Shown here: piece by piece, positions 38,008 to 44,610 of the stretch
Position numbering within the stretch: position 1 is the first letter of the stretch
Layout of the letters: each line of letters opens with the position of its first letter
IMG/VR virus record: IMGVR_UViG_3300008267_000040
Location: 39,629-103,628 of that record
Length of the DNA stretch: 64,000 nucleotides
Strand: one strand, 5' to 3'
DNA from: a virus
Program-made: the position numbers and the translations under genes
The notes under the pieces: model-generated
The model's database searches: none
Told to the model about the DNA's origin: nothing
What the model saw: only the letters and a program-made list of their open reading frames with translations

Positions 38008-38760
38008 TCAGATGATTCGAGTCTTCTCGTGACCAACACGAATCAGAGGATTACACCAAATCTCAAATCCTGCTTCCTTCGCATCAAGACAGAAGGAAAC
38101 ATCCTCTCCACACATATCTTGAACTTCTCCAGATTCAAACTGTTGCATCTTAGGTGCAAACCAAGGATACTCAAGAGATTCAAAGACACCTTTCTTAATC
38201 AACACCCAACCAAATCCAGTGTAATCAACTGTAAATGGTTTACGACGATTCTGCATCGTCTCTCCAGTTTCATGATTCATGACTCCACCATTGGTACGGA
38301 AATCTTCTTCTTCCAACCAATGTGCAACAGACGTGGTGTGTCCATCTTCAGTCATATACCAACCAGCAGCAATATCTTTATCCATTGCTACAAGACGATA
38401 GAACTTCTCAGTGTCAAACACAATGTCGTTATCAATCCAGAGTTGATAATCATATTCAAGTTTACCATCCCAAGGTTGCTGCCTAGGTCCTCTGAGAACA
38501 TTTGCTCCAAGTACTTTGCATCGTGCAAAGTTTACCATTGAACTATAGTCCTGTGAAATCTGAATACTCGCACCTGCTTGTACCAAATCAAAACACAATT
38601 GAACAAATGCCTTCAGAAAAATATATGAACAACCTCTACCTGGTAGACAAAAGACAATGGATTTTCCTTTTACCATTTCTTTTGCTTCTTCTAAATTAAA
38701 TTCATCAACAACTTTCTTAGTCGTCGGTGCGCTTGCTTTAATCGTAAATCCTTTTGCCAT
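38008..38760 (-). CDS. Glycosyltransferase-like protein (GT-A fold)
   Basis: 250 residues. GKSIVFCLPGRGCSYIFLKA is followed by a DxD-type motif in LWIDNDIVF (Asp110-Asn111-Asp112), as in GT-A glycosyltransferases that bind nucleotide-sugar through a metal ion; the C-terminus has GEDVSFCLDAKEAGFEIW and RVGHEKTRII, like GT2-family ends. A sigma70-like promoter (38784-38812) lies just upstream and a terminator just downstream, so it may be its own transcript. Substrate unknown; modification of virion or DNA sugars is possible. Confidence 0.75.
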   Translation of the reverse strand: MAKGFTIKASAPTTKKVVDEFNLEEAKEMVKGKSIVFCLPGRGCSYIFLKAFVQLCFDLVQAGASIQISQDYSSMVNFARCKVLGANVLRGPRQQPWDGKLEYDYQLWIDNDIVFDTEKFYRLVAMDKDIAAGWYMTEDGHTTSVAHWLEEEDFRTNGGVMNHETGETMQNRRKPFTVDYTGFGWVLIKKGVFESLEYPWFAPKMQQFESGEVQDMCGEDVSFCLDAKEAGFEIWCNPLIRVGHEKTRII

Positions 38761-38783
38761 AAAAAAATAATTTCGACGTTTAC

Positions 38784-38812
38784 ATTATACCACTACAAAT
38801 CAATCATTGCAA
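38784..38812 (-). promoter_or_regulatory. Sigma70-type promoter for the glycosyltransferase-like gene
   Basis: The minus strand has TTGCAA (38807-38812), a 17-nt spacer, and TATAAT (38784-38789), about 25 nt before the ATG at 38760. The -35 half lies in the end of the upstream small gene. Confidence 0.65.
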
Positions 38813-38971
38813 TGGGTCTTCCCTATTATTTAGAATTACTTTGATATCCTCATTATTTCCACCAGAAGTCCATACAAGTCCTCTGACTTGATTCAAAGTC
38901 ACCTCTAAATCTTCTGGATTTACTTTTTCTACAATCGTAACTCCATTTACTTCAATATTATACGTAGTCAT
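38804..38971 (-). CDS. Small hypothetical protein
   Basis: 55 residues, MTTYNIEVNGVTIVEKVNPE, then DLEVTLNQVRGLVWTSGGNN. It overlaps the upstream 50-residue gene by 14 nt. Short alternating beta/helix pattern; no family recognised. Confidence 0.6.
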   Translation of the reverse strand: MTTYNIEVNGVTIVEKVNPEDLEVTLNQVRGLVWTSGGNNEDIKVILNNREDPLQ

Positions 38972-39110
38972 CAGTTTCTTCTACTTTGAAGAGCAACTCT
39001 TCAAGTTCTTCCCTGAGAATTTCATTTGAATTTGCTGTCTTGTCCGTTTCGAGTCGGAATTGTATGCATTCAATCAACAACTCTCTCTCATAGTCTGTAA
39101 CTTCTAACAT
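38958..39110 (-). CDS. Small acidic helical protein
   Basis: 50 residues, MLEVTDYERELLIECIQFRL, ending LEELLFKVEETDDYV. AGAGG lies 2 nt before ATG 39110, and TATAAATG (39134-39141), one base off a late promoter, is 24 nt upstream. No family recognised. Confidence 0.6.
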   Translation of the reverse strand: MLEVTDYERELLIECIQFRLETDKTANSNEILREELEELLFKVEETDDYV

Positions 39111-39412
39111 ATCCTCTCATGTTATTCTTTTTCCATTTATATATCAACCTTTTGAGAATTTTTGCCACCCCGAAAATTTTTTCTAAGATTTTTGATTACA
39201 ATTCTCATAAGTTCTCCGAGGGTCACTCCGAGGTATTCTAACTCTTCCCTATGGGTGGTTCTCGTACTTAGAGAATTTTTTTTTCTCAAAGACAAACTCA
39301 ATGGCAAAATCATACTTTTATAGATTAGGGTAGTTATGCGTTTTTCTTTTTGGGGCATCGGTTCTTAATACTTTACACCATCAATCGCAACATACTGTCC
39401 ATAAGAATCAAA

Positions 39413-39655
39413 CAACACTGTTTAATTAGAATAGACGAAGCACCACGAATAAGAACAAAACAGTGCTGTTTAATTATAATAAAATAGTATTACCCAGGTA
39501 TAGGATAAACGAAACCTCCGATTATTCTGTAAGAACAGTGCTGTTTAATTAGAATTAATAACTATACCCCAGGTATCATAATACTCGAAGACCACCGAGT
39601 TGTCAATGCATAAGGACTAAACATAAAGGACGAAACAGTGCTGTTTAATTCTTAT
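39413..39655 (+). repeat. Four copies of a 22-bp repeat, AACAGTGCTGTTTAATTAGAAT type
   Basis: Copies lie at 39413-39432 (CAACACTG variant), 39459-39480, 39534-39555 and 39634-39655; copies 3 and 4 are exactly 100 bp apart. Each starts with an AACAG-N2-CTGTT dyad followed by an AT-rich arm. Spaced copies in a gene-free stretch suggest binding sites (iterons or operators). Confidence 0.85.
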
Positions 39656-39685
39656 AATTAAACTGTATGGGAGGTATATAATACC

Positions 39686-39747
39686 TGTGGAAAACTCTTA
39701 TACTTTTTCCACAACCCTGTGGAAAACTATGTGGAAACTGTGGAAAA
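39686..39747. other. Cluster of DnaA-box-like sequences (candidate origin, left cluster)
   Basis: TTTTCCACA or its complement TGTGGAAAA occurs at 39686-39694, 39705-39713, 39718-39726 and 39739-39747, with a one-mismatch copy at 39730-39738: five boxes in 62 bp. TTTTCCACA is the DnaA-box consensus I recall for cyanobacterial oriC. Clustering at this density is not expected by chance. Use as a phage origin is inferred. Confidence 0.65.
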
Positions 39748-39845
39748 CTTTATATCGAACCCCTGTGTAATACTTATAAACATCTAGGAGATATAACGAA
39801 TTCCCTCTCCTCCCGCCCTATAAATCTAGCACGAACTGCATAAGA

Positions 39846-39990
39846 CTCATAAGACGAATGGACAGTGCTCAAAGTGTCCTTGGACGAATAAATCTCATAA
39901 GTCTTCCGAGTCTCATGGACGAACAAATAAAAATCCTCCGAGTCTCATAAGACGTATGAGTTCTCAGAGTCTTATAAGGTATTATAATAC
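39846..39990. repeat. CTCATAAG/GAGTCT repeat cluster and 12-bp palindrome
   Basis: CTCATAAG occurs at 39846-39853, 39894-39901 and 39944-39951, mixed with CCGAGTCTCAT and CAGAGTCTTATAAG variants, and a perfect palindrome GTATTATAATAC lies at 39979-39990. The stretch has no convincing gene. It adds to the repeat character of the putative origin region. Confidence 0.6.
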
Positions 39991-40064
39991 ACGAACCCCT
40001 TGACATCACTGTAAAGTTGTGCTGGGAATTATCGTGTGCCAGTTCTCAGAGTGGATTTTTGCCC

Positions 40065-40093
40065 TTGACTTTTCTAGGGTTTTATGATACAAT
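40065..40093 (+). promoter_or_regulatory. Plus-strand sigma70-like promoter in the gene-free region
   Basis: TTGACT (40065-40070), a 17-nt spacer and TACAAT (40088-40093) on the plus strand. No plus-strand gene follows, so if active it would make a non-coding or antisense RNA, possibly a replication primer. Confidence 0.45.
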
Positions 40094-40114
40094 GCACGCT
40101 TAGACGGCAATAAG

Positions 40115-40164
40115 ATCACATAATAACTCACATTTATCAGAGTATTAAATCACATAATAACTCA
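40115..40164 (+). repeat. 16-bp direct repeat ATCACATAATAACTCA
   Basis: Identical copies at 40115-40130 and 40149-40164, 34 bp apart, between the plus-strand promoter candidate and the right-hand DnaA-box hairpin. Iteron-like spacing; function unknown. Confidence 0.75.
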
Positions 40165-40186
40165 GATTAAATCAGAGAAGAAAGGG

Positions 40187-40194
40187 TATTTATA
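40187..40194 (-). promoter_or_regulatory. T4-type late promoter TATAAATA pointing into the gene-free region
   Basis: The minus strand reads TATAAATA right after the DnaA-box hairpin. The first accepted gene in its direction starts at 39110, more than 1 kb away, so the transcript would be mostly non-coding. Confidence 0.45.
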
Positions 40195-40198
40195 TAAG

Positions 40199-40220
40199 TT
40201 TTCCACACCCTTGTGGAAAA
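40199..40220. other. Paired DnaA-box-like hairpin (candidate origin, right cluster)
   Basis: TTTTCCACA (40199-40207) and TGTGGAAAA (40212-40220) form a perfect 9-bp inverted repeat with a 4-nt loop. An AT-rich tract (40241-40320) follows that could unwind. On the minus strand it could also act as a terminator for the gene ending at 40425. Confidence 0.6.
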
Positions 40221-40424
40221 AGAACAACACACAAACATATGTTTTTTAATACATTTTTTTTAATTATCTTTTATTACACAATTACATAAAAATACATTAT
40301 TTAACTTTATTCATCATGTTTTCTACTGTATAACTCATACCAATCAACATATAAGACATACACATTGATAAGGTAATAGAGTTAAAAATGTTTGGTAGAA
40401 TAGGTATTGATTGCTTCATAGGTA

Positions 40425-40721
40425 TTAGTAAGAAGCAGGTTCAAGAGTAATGTTTTCTTTTCTTGAGAGTTTATCTACTTGATAAGAGATTTCATCATTC
40501 ATACACTTATACACAGTCTCATAGATTACATCATAACAATCTAGATTAGAAAGAACTTGTTCTGCTAGTTCATCATTATATGGATAAACAATTTGATTTG
40601 TAACTGGATCATAATGTTCTAATTCTTTTACATCATCCTTTGTATAAAGAAGATAAAAGACTTGTTCATTCGGATCACGTTTTTCTAATGAGTGAATAAC
40701 GTCTTTAACTGTTTGTTTCAT
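40425..40721 (-). CDS. Hypothetical protein, paralogue of the 93-residue gene at 53922
   Basis: 98 residues, MKQTVKDVIHSLEKRDPNEQ. VFYLLYTKDDVKELEHYD and CYDVIYETVYKCMNDEI align with AAFVYTQEDVFEFDANDN and SSYIYEQVGEMIDDYI of the protein at 53922-54203, so the two are paralogues. Last gene before the repeat-rich gap; 4-nt overlap with the gene upstream. Function unknown. Confidence 0.7.
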   Translation of the reverse strand: MKQTVKDVIHSLEKRDPNEQVFYLLYTKDDVKELEHYDPVTNQIVYPYNDELAEQVLSNLDCYDVIYETVYKCMNDEISYQVDKLSRKENITLEPASY

Positions 40722-40912
40722 TTGATTAGGGCAATCAGTTCTTTTTGAATGTTTTGAATTTCTACTTCATCATCTACATCTTGCAAATCAACAGGTGCAA
40801 ATTCAGAAAGATTTACAGTGTTATCATTGTAGATAGGAGCATAATACAACTCTTTCGAATCTTCGTCAAGAGTGTAAAGTGCTGCGTGGTCTTGCTTTTG
40901 AAGAATAATCAT
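40718..40912 (-). CDS. Small hypothetical acidic protein
   Basis: 64 residues, MIILQKQDHAALYTLDEDSK, ending IQNIQKELIALIK. Coupled by 4-nt overlaps to genes on both sides. No family recognised. Confidence 0.65.
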   Translation of the reverse strand: MIILQKQDHAALYTLDEDSKELYYAPIYNDNTVNLSEFAPVDLQDVDDEVEIQNIQKELIALIK

Positions 40913-40992
40913 TTGAGGGAATTAAGAATAATGAGAAGTTCGTTTCCTGTTTGTGCTTTGGACAGGAGATTGATCTTTTCTTTGCGTTTCAT
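40909..40992 (-). CDS. 27-residue peptide of the TG-x-ELL family
   Basis: 27 residues: KRKEKINLLSKAQTGNELLI then ILNSLK. The TGNELLxxL core matches TGTQLLNIL (44611 gene), TGAELLEAL (56506 gene) and TGSELLEAL (56215 gene). The ATGA overlap with the next gene supports translation despite its size. Confidence 0.5.
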   Translation of the reverse strand: MKRKEKINLLSKAQTGNELLIILNSLK

Positions 40993-40993
40993 A

Positions 40994-41137
40994 TCAGTTA
41001 CTCATTACCTTATTGAACAGTGAATCATAATCATCTTGATTGATGTGGTCAGGAATACCTACATCATAGAAGAATTGAATCATAGATTGAAGAACTTCTA
41101 ATTCTTCAGGAGTGAATCGGAAAATCATTTCTTCCAT
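40994..41137 (-). CDS. Small hypothetical protein
   Basis: 47 residues, MEEMIFRFTPEELEVLQSMI, then QFFYDVGIPDHINQDDYDSL. The FTPEELEVLQ...DSLFNKV pattern is helical. It starts inside the end of the upstream gene. Function not recognised. Confidence 0.6.
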   Translation of the reverse strand: MEEMIFRFTPEELEVLQSMIQFFYDVGIPDHINQDDYDSLFNKVMSN

Positions 41138-41244
41138 TTGATTTCTTGTGCTTTGAGGTACTTGTATTCTCGAATAAAAACTTTAATTGCCCAGATTGCA
41201 GTTGCGGTTTTACCAATCAACAGAATCCAACCTAATGTCATCAT
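41125..41244 (-). CDS. Small single-pass membrane protein
   Basis: 39 residues; LGWILLIGKTATAIWAIKVF forms one hydrophobic segment followed by a basic tail (REYKYLKAQEIKWKK), so the C-terminus should face the cytoplasm. Overlapping starts and stops on both sides place it in the operon. Function unknown. Confidence 0.6.
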   Translation of the reverse strand: MMTLGWILLIGKTATAIWAIKVFIREYKYLKAQEIKWKK

Positions 41245-41405
41245 TGCTCTTTTTGCTCTACAAGTTTAGCAGGTGAACCACAAGACCGATAGAAATCAAC
41301 CATTGCTTGTGCTTCTCTTACATTCGGGAATGATTGAAACCTCCACTCACAATCGTTGTAAGGCACTTGATAAGTAATCTTCACTTGATTATACATTTCA
41401 ATCAT
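41241..41405 (-). CDS. Small hypothetical protein
   Basis: 54 residues, MIEMYNQVKITYQVPYNDCE, then WRFQSFPNVREAQAMVDFYR and a Cys in SCGSPAKLVEQKEQ. Beta-beta-alpha pattern. Tightly packed in the operon; no family recognised. Confidence 0.6.
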   Translation of the reverse strand: MIEMYNQVKITYQVPYNDCEWRFQSFPNVREAQAMVDFYRSCGSPAKLVEQKEQ

Positions 41406-41512
41406 TCCTCAATGAAACAAATTTGACTTTGTTCTGCTGCTAACTCTTGCTCCTCATTCACAGTTGCAAATGCAGGAGAAGTTAAAAGAAAGAAAAGAAG
41501 AATATATTTCAT
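41402..41512 (-). CDS. Tiny exported peptide with a signal sequence
   Basis: 36 residues: MKYILLFFLLTSPAFA is a textbook Sec signal peptide with an AFA cleavage site, leaving a ~20-residue acidic peptide (TVNEEQELAAEQSQICFIEE) with one Cys. Stop overlaps the next ATG. An envelope-directed phage effector is possible; nothing else indicates function. Confidence 0.6.
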   Translation of the reverse strand: MKYILLFFLLTSPAFATVNEEQELAAEQSQICFIEE

Positions 41513-41515
41513 CAA

Positions 41516-41677
41516 TCAACCATTGATGAGTTGTTGGACTTGATTGAAATCCTTACATTGTGCTGCTTTAATTGCATTTGTGATGCTATAAGTCACAAAA
41601 CCACAACGGTGTTCTGCATTACACACAGCATAACCAATTTGTTTGGTCTGAATGTCAAAAACAGTTTTAATCAGCAT
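41516..41677 (-). CDS. Small Cys-containing hypothetical protein
   Basis: 53 residues, MLIKTVFDIQTKQIGYAVCN, then AEHRCGFVTYSITNAIKAAQ. Three Cys (CNAEHRC and QCKD) might bind metal but spacing fits no family I know. Confidence 0.6.
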   Translation of the reverse strand: MLIKTVFDIQTKQIGYAVCNAEHRCGFVTYSITNAIKAAQCKDFNQVQQLING

Positions 41678-41716
41678 TGCTTGTTTGTGTTTATGTGGGA
41701 CAGATAGAATTAAGAA

Positions 41717-41881
41717 TCAGTCTGCGTATTGTGCATAAACAATCGCAATCTCGGCATTTTCTTCATCATTGAAAGAAATGCCACACATATCAAGCATCCA
41801 ATCATAAACCATTTCCCAATCTGCTTCCATCTCAGAAATGAAAGAAGGCAGAGATTGAATTGCTTCGGAAAAAGTCATCAT
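41717..41881 (-). CDS. Small acidic hypothetical protein
   Basis: 54 residues, MMTFSEAIQSLPSFISEMEA, then DWEMVYDWMLDMCGISFNDE. Mostly helical and strongly acidic, a composition shared with several peptides in this region. Function unknown. Confidence 0.6.
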   Translation of the reverse strand: MMTFSEAIQSLPSFISEMEADWEMVYDWMLDMCGISFNDEENAEIAIVYAQYAD

Positions 41882-41919
41882 TGATTGTTTTGTTTGTTTG
41901 TTGAAAAGAGAATTAAGAT

Positions 41920-42093
41920 TCAGATGCGGGCAAGAGCATCTTTCTTTTGCTTCGGATTGGAAACTTGCTTACACCAAGAAGACTTGCGATAAGAACCAAC
42001 TTGAGAAGGAAGTTTTTGCTTACCCTGAACTTCATTCACAAGAGTAATGAAGTTCATGAAGAATTGCTTTTCCATCCGTTGAGCAGCAGTCAT
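41920..42093 (-). CDS. Small basic hypothetical protein
   Basis: 57 residues, MTAAQRMEKQFFMNFITLVN, then EVQGKQKLPSQVGSYRKSSW and a Lys-rich tail. First gene of the operon led by the cassette at 42156-42247, whose 5' leader carries the recurrent GTCCCACC...GTCCAATTCTTT sequence. Function unknown. Confidence 0.65.
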   Translation of the reverse strand: MTAAQRMEKQFFMNFITLVNEVQGKQKLPSQVGSYRKSSWCKQVSNPKQKKDALARI

Positions 42094-42155
42094 CTGAATT
42101 CAAATAAAGAATTGGACTTAGGTGGGACAGGCACCCCTGCTCCCTCCACCCTCTT

Positions 42156-42247
42156 AATATAGCACCTTTTGGGGTCTGTGCTCTTTTAGTGTGCCAGTGC
42201 TACAGGTGGCACAGGGTATCATTGGACTCAGATGAGTTGATGATACC
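42156..42247 (-). promoter_or_regulatory. Early promoter/stem-loop cassette A
   Basis: Reading leftward: GGTATCAT/ATGATACC inverted repeat (42215-42247), TGTGCCA/TGGCACA stem-loop (42190-42213), AGCAC/GTGCT hairpin, then extended -10 TGCTATATT (box 42156-42161). The same order recurs at 44104, 44872 and elsewhere. It separates two operons and probably drives the genes from 42093 to 40425. Confidence 0.65.
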
Positions 42248-42258
42248 TTAGAGGTCAG

Positions 42259-42486
42259 TCATTTCGCATTACTGAAACCTTGAGCAATTCCAGTTACAAA
42301 TGCAGCACCAATACTCATCCAAAAATCAGGACTTTGCACACACTCAGAAACTGCTTGTGCCCAATCTTGAGGAGTAGAGTTCATCAGCATTTTCTTCTGT
42401 TCAGGAGTCAGATTAGAAACAGTTTCACTCCAGGCAGTTTCAATCTCTTGCTCAAACACTTGACTGAAAGAAGACAAATCACTCAT
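42259..42486 (-). CDS. Small protein with a C-terminal hydrophobic segment
   Basis: 75 residues, MSDLSSFSQVFEQEIETAWS, ending WMSIGAAFVTGIAQGFSNAK, which could be a weak membrane helix. GGAG lies 7 nt before ATG 42486 and a consensus sigma70 promoter just upstream. It is a single-gene unit between two cassettes. Function unknown. Confidence 0.7.
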   Translation of the reverse strand: MSDLSSFSQVFEQEIETAWSETVSNLTPEQKKMLMNSTPQDWAQAVSECVQSPDFWMSIGAAFVTGIAQGFSNAK

Positions 42487-42501
42487 CTCTGAACTCCGTT
42501 C

Positions 42502-42530
42502 ATCATAGCACCAATCCCGATGCTTGTCAA
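42502..42530 (-). promoter_or_regulatory. Consensus sigma70 promoter
   Basis: Minus strand TTGACA (42525-42530), 17-nt spacer, TATGAT (42502-42507) with TGC just before the -10 (extended). A CAGCATCCC/GGG-ATGCTG stem-loop (42555-42577) lies immediately upstream, replacing the usual GTGCCAC hairpin. Confidence 0.8.
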
Positions 42531-42589
42531 GGGGTCTACGGTTCTTCTACCTATCAGCATCCCTGATGGGTATGCTGGGGAAAACAAGA

Positions 42590-42745
42590 CTACATCTCAT
42601 TCACCATAAAATCAATTTGATTCTGATAGTAATTGATGTCTTCAGTAATAGATTCAATCACCTGAACTTGATGTTTAGGTACATTGTCCCTTTCTTTCTG
42701 AAGTTCTTGAATCCGTTGCATCAACAGTTTAACTTGGTCTTCCAT
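42590..42745 (-). CDS. Small coiled-coil protein
   Basis: 51 residues, MEDQVKLLMQRIQELQKERD, then VPKHQVQVIESITEDINYYQ. Heptad-like over most of its length, so probably oligomeric. Last gene of the 44052-42590 transcript. Function unknown. Confidence 0.65.
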   Translation of the reverse strand: MEDQVKLLMQRIQELQKERDNVPKHQVQVIESITEDINYYQNQIDFMVNEM

Positions 42746-42750
42746 TGTTA

Positions 42751-43029
42751 TTACAGTTGCACAAGGACTTTCATCATTGCAGAAACTTCTGCTTTAGTAT
42801 TCCATCCAATCACATCTTCAGTCATATTTCCATTCGGTCGGAAGATTGCAACCTCATAAGTATTGTCAGTCACATTACCATACAATCCACTTCCAGGAAG
42901 TCCAGCAACAACAGAAATACTCCAATCATTTCTGAACTTATACCTTCCCTGAATTGCACCAGGAATAGAATGTGCTTCAAACTCAAGTTGCTCAAACATT
43001 GTATCAAACAAATTGTTGGGACAGTGCAT
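42751..43029 (-). CDS. Conserved hypothetical protein
   Basis: 92 residues from ATG 43029; a start at 42999 (MFEQLEFEAHSIPGAIQGRY) is equally possible. WSISVVAGLPGSGLYGNVTD and TYEVAIFRPNGNMTEDVIGW belong to a small conserved family I recognise from cyanophages, function unknown. It overlaps the upstream gene by 26 nt if the longer form is right. Confidence 0.7.
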   Translation of the reverse strand: MHCPNNLFDTMFEQLEFEAHSIPGAIQGRYKFRNDWSISVVAGLPGSGLYGNVTDNTYEVAIFRPNGNMTEDVIGWNTKAEVSAMMKVLVQL

Positions 43030-43336
43030 ACTTAACAATCTCTGTGCGATTGTCTTTGTACTCTAGAAGAAGGTCAATGATGGGTTTAGTGTCCTCTGGA
43101 TTTTGAAGTTCAGGGTCACACTCATCATTGGCAAGTGCAGTAAAAATACTTGCAATCTCAAAGTCTGATTCAAACAGAAGTTCCCGATGCTCGTCAATTT
43201 GTAGATAATCATCTACAGCATTACCAGTCAATTTCAATGGAACATCAGGACCAATCAAACCCAAAGTGGCAAGTCGTTCCAATGCACCAACAACCCACAT
43301 AATTTTGCACTCACCAATCGACAGTTCTGTGTTCAT
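43004..43336 (-). CDS. Hypothetical protein
   Basis: 110 residues, MNTELSIGECKIMWVVGALE, then RLATLGLIGPDVPLKLTGNA; mostly helical with an acidic middle (ANDECDPELQNPEDTKPI). Second in the operon after the DUF2786-like gene. No family recognised. Confidence 0.65.
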   Translation of the reverse strand: MNTELSIGECKIMWVVGALERLATLGLIGPDVPLKLTGNAVDDYLQIDEHRELLFESDFEIASIFTALANDECDPELQNPEDTKPIIDLLLEYKDNRTEIVKYALSQQFV

Positions 43337-43377
43337 TGTATTAAGAATAAAGGGAAGAAAGGGAAAGGGTGTTTAAC

Positions 43378-44052
43378 TCACACCCCACAGAGTTGCTTAG
43401 TCACAGAACCAGATGCTTGACGGTTCAGAGAAACACCAGCACCAACGTTAGAACCAGCATAAGCACCAGCACCGTTAGCACCATTCATCTTCTTGGCACG
43501 TCCGAATCGCATCGTGGAGAGTTTGCTCTTCACTGCATCAGCATCATCATGCACTCGGTTCTCTGCTACTTTCATTTCACGCAGACGTTCTGCAACCTTA
43601 TCAGCAAATGCTTTACGGAAGTTCAACTTGAAACTGCGAGAAACAGTTTTACCAGTAATGTCTGCCATAACCTTCTCTGCTTTATGTGCAACATCTGCCT
43701 CTTTCTCCATCACCTGAACCAGGTAATCATAATAGAGACGCACTTGGATTTGTTGTGCTTCACTACCAATCACCTGCAGAGATTTGGTATCTCCATTCTT
43801 CAGGTATGCCATTGCATCATAGAACTTTGCAATCGCATTAGCAATCGTAGTCAGAGCAACATTGGTTTTCTTGAAAGAGATAAAAGACTCATCAAGAACT
43901 TGAGTTTCAGTTGCCTCACTGATGGTTACACCATACTGCTTGCACAGTTTGTCAATCATCTTAGCAGCAGCATCTGCCTCACCCTCAAAAGAAGTTCCAT
44001 TCTGAAGTTTCAGGATGGATTGAATCTTTGCGATGACTTGAGTGCGGTCCAT
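43378..44052 (-). CDS. DUF2786-like protein
   Basis: 224 residues from ATG 44052; an in-frame GTG at 44097 would add a stretch overlapping the leader. The N-terminal helix pair (IAKIQSILKLQNGTSFEGEA, DAAAKMIDKLCKQYGVTI) fits DUF2786, a small domain of unknown function common in phages and bacteria. The long helical middle and the Gly/Ala-rich C-terminus (NGANGAGAYAGSNVGAGVSL) follow. A 314-codon open frame on the opposite strand is its shadow. Confidence 0.75.
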   Translation of the reverse strand: MDRTQVIAKIQSILKLQNGTSFEGEADAAAKMIDKLCKQYGVTISEATETQVLDESFISFKKTNVALTTIANAIAKFYDAMAYLKNGDTKSLQVIGSEAQQIQVRLYYDYLVQVMEKEADVAHKAEKVMADITGKTVSRSFKLNFRKAFADKVAERLREMKVAENRVHDDADAVKSKLSTMRFGRAKKMNGANGAGAYAGSNVGAGVSLNRQASGSVTKQLCGV

Positions 44053-44103
44053 TGTAAAGAATTGAGATTGGGACTCGGGTGGGACTGCTCCCTCCACCCT
44101 CTT

Positions 44104-44161
44104 AATCTACCAGAAAAAAGTGCCAGTGCCCGTTTAGTGTGCCACCAGTACAAGTGGCACA
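44104..44161 (-). promoter_or_regulatory. Early promoter/stem-loop cassette B
   Basis: TGTGCCAC/GTGGCACA stem-loop (44138-44161, 8-bp stem, loop CAGTACAA), then CTAAACGGGCAC, then -10-like TAGATT (44104-44109). Sequence around it (GAGTCCAGTGATACCC before, GTCCCACC...GAGTCCCAAT after) is shared with cassettes A and C. Confidence 0.55.
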
Positions 44162-44175
44162 GGGTATCACTGGAC

Positions 44176-44328
44176 TCACCGAGTTGTGCTGATAATGTCA
44201 GCAACAGTGTAAAGTGTGTTTGCAGTCAGATTCCTCACACCAGGAGAGAAAATAAATGCAACCGCAAAGATAAGAATTATAGTTCGCATCTTATCTGGTG
44301 CTTTGAAAGTTAATGTCTTAGTTCGCAT
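44176..44328 (-). CDS. Small membrane protein
   Basis: 50 residues from ATG 44328, overlapping the upstream stop (ATGA); a second ATG at 44289 would give 37 residues. RTIILIFAVAFIFSPGVRNL is a single membrane segment, followed by TANTLYTVADIISTTR, a tail I recall from small cyanobacterial/cyanophage membrane peptides. Function unknown. Confidence 0.65.
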   Translation of the reverse strand: MRTKTLTFKAPDKMRTIILIFAVAFIFSPGVRNLTANTLYTVADIISTTR

Positions 44329-44516
44329 CAGGCACAGATGGAATAGAGTTTGTTGAACTCATATTCTCCATCTTCACCCTCAACTGCCTGATAAACAAAT
44401 ACAGTTTCACCAGACAGTTCAACACTCCAATCAAGAGCATCTTCTTTGGCATTGTCTACATCTTGATACCACTCGGCATCAATAAGGTCAAAAGAGACAG
44501 GGCAAGAAAGAAACAT
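44328..44516 (-). CDS. Small acidic hypothetical protein
   Basis: 62 residues from ATG 44516; a TTG at 44531 is an alternative. MFLSCPVSFDLIDAEWYQDV, then VFVYQAVEGEDGEYEFNKLY. Coupled to the membrane-protein gene. Function unknown. Confidence 0.6.
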   Translation of the reverse strand: MFLSCPVSFDLIDAEWYQDVDNAKEDALDWSVELSGETVFVYQAVEGEDGEYEFNKLYSICA

Positions 44517-44610
44517 TGGAGTCAAAAACAAATGAATTAAGTTGATGGTGCAAGTGTGATATGCCTCATCAGGACATAACAGGGACTTGCACTCTATCGT
44601 TTCTATTTAA

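Noticed and set aside
38029-38541. A 170-codon plus-strand frame
   Set aside because: Antisense to the glycosyltransferase-like gene, with no ribosome site or promoter on that strand.
39137-39358. A 73-codon minus-strand frame in the repeat-rich gap
   Set aside because: No ribosome site, basic low-complexity composition and no recognised family; could be real but not supportable.
39413-39655. Possible CRISPR array
   Set aside because: Repeats are few, spacing is irregular (about 46, 75 and 100 bp), and no cas gene is present.
40000-40032. A second plus-strand TTGACA promoter candidate
   Set aside because: TTGACA at 40000-40005 has no acceptable -10 at 16-18 nt; the nearest AT-rich box is 21 nt away.
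44010-44204. A 64-codon minus-strand frame over cassette B
   Set aside because: It reads through the promoter/stem-loop into the DUF2786-like gene in another register.
43369-44313. A 314-codon open frame on the plus strand
   Set aside because: It lies antisense to the DUF2786-like gene and its neighbours, has unlikely Cys/His/Leu-rich composition, no ribosome site, and runs through two intergenic stem-loops.
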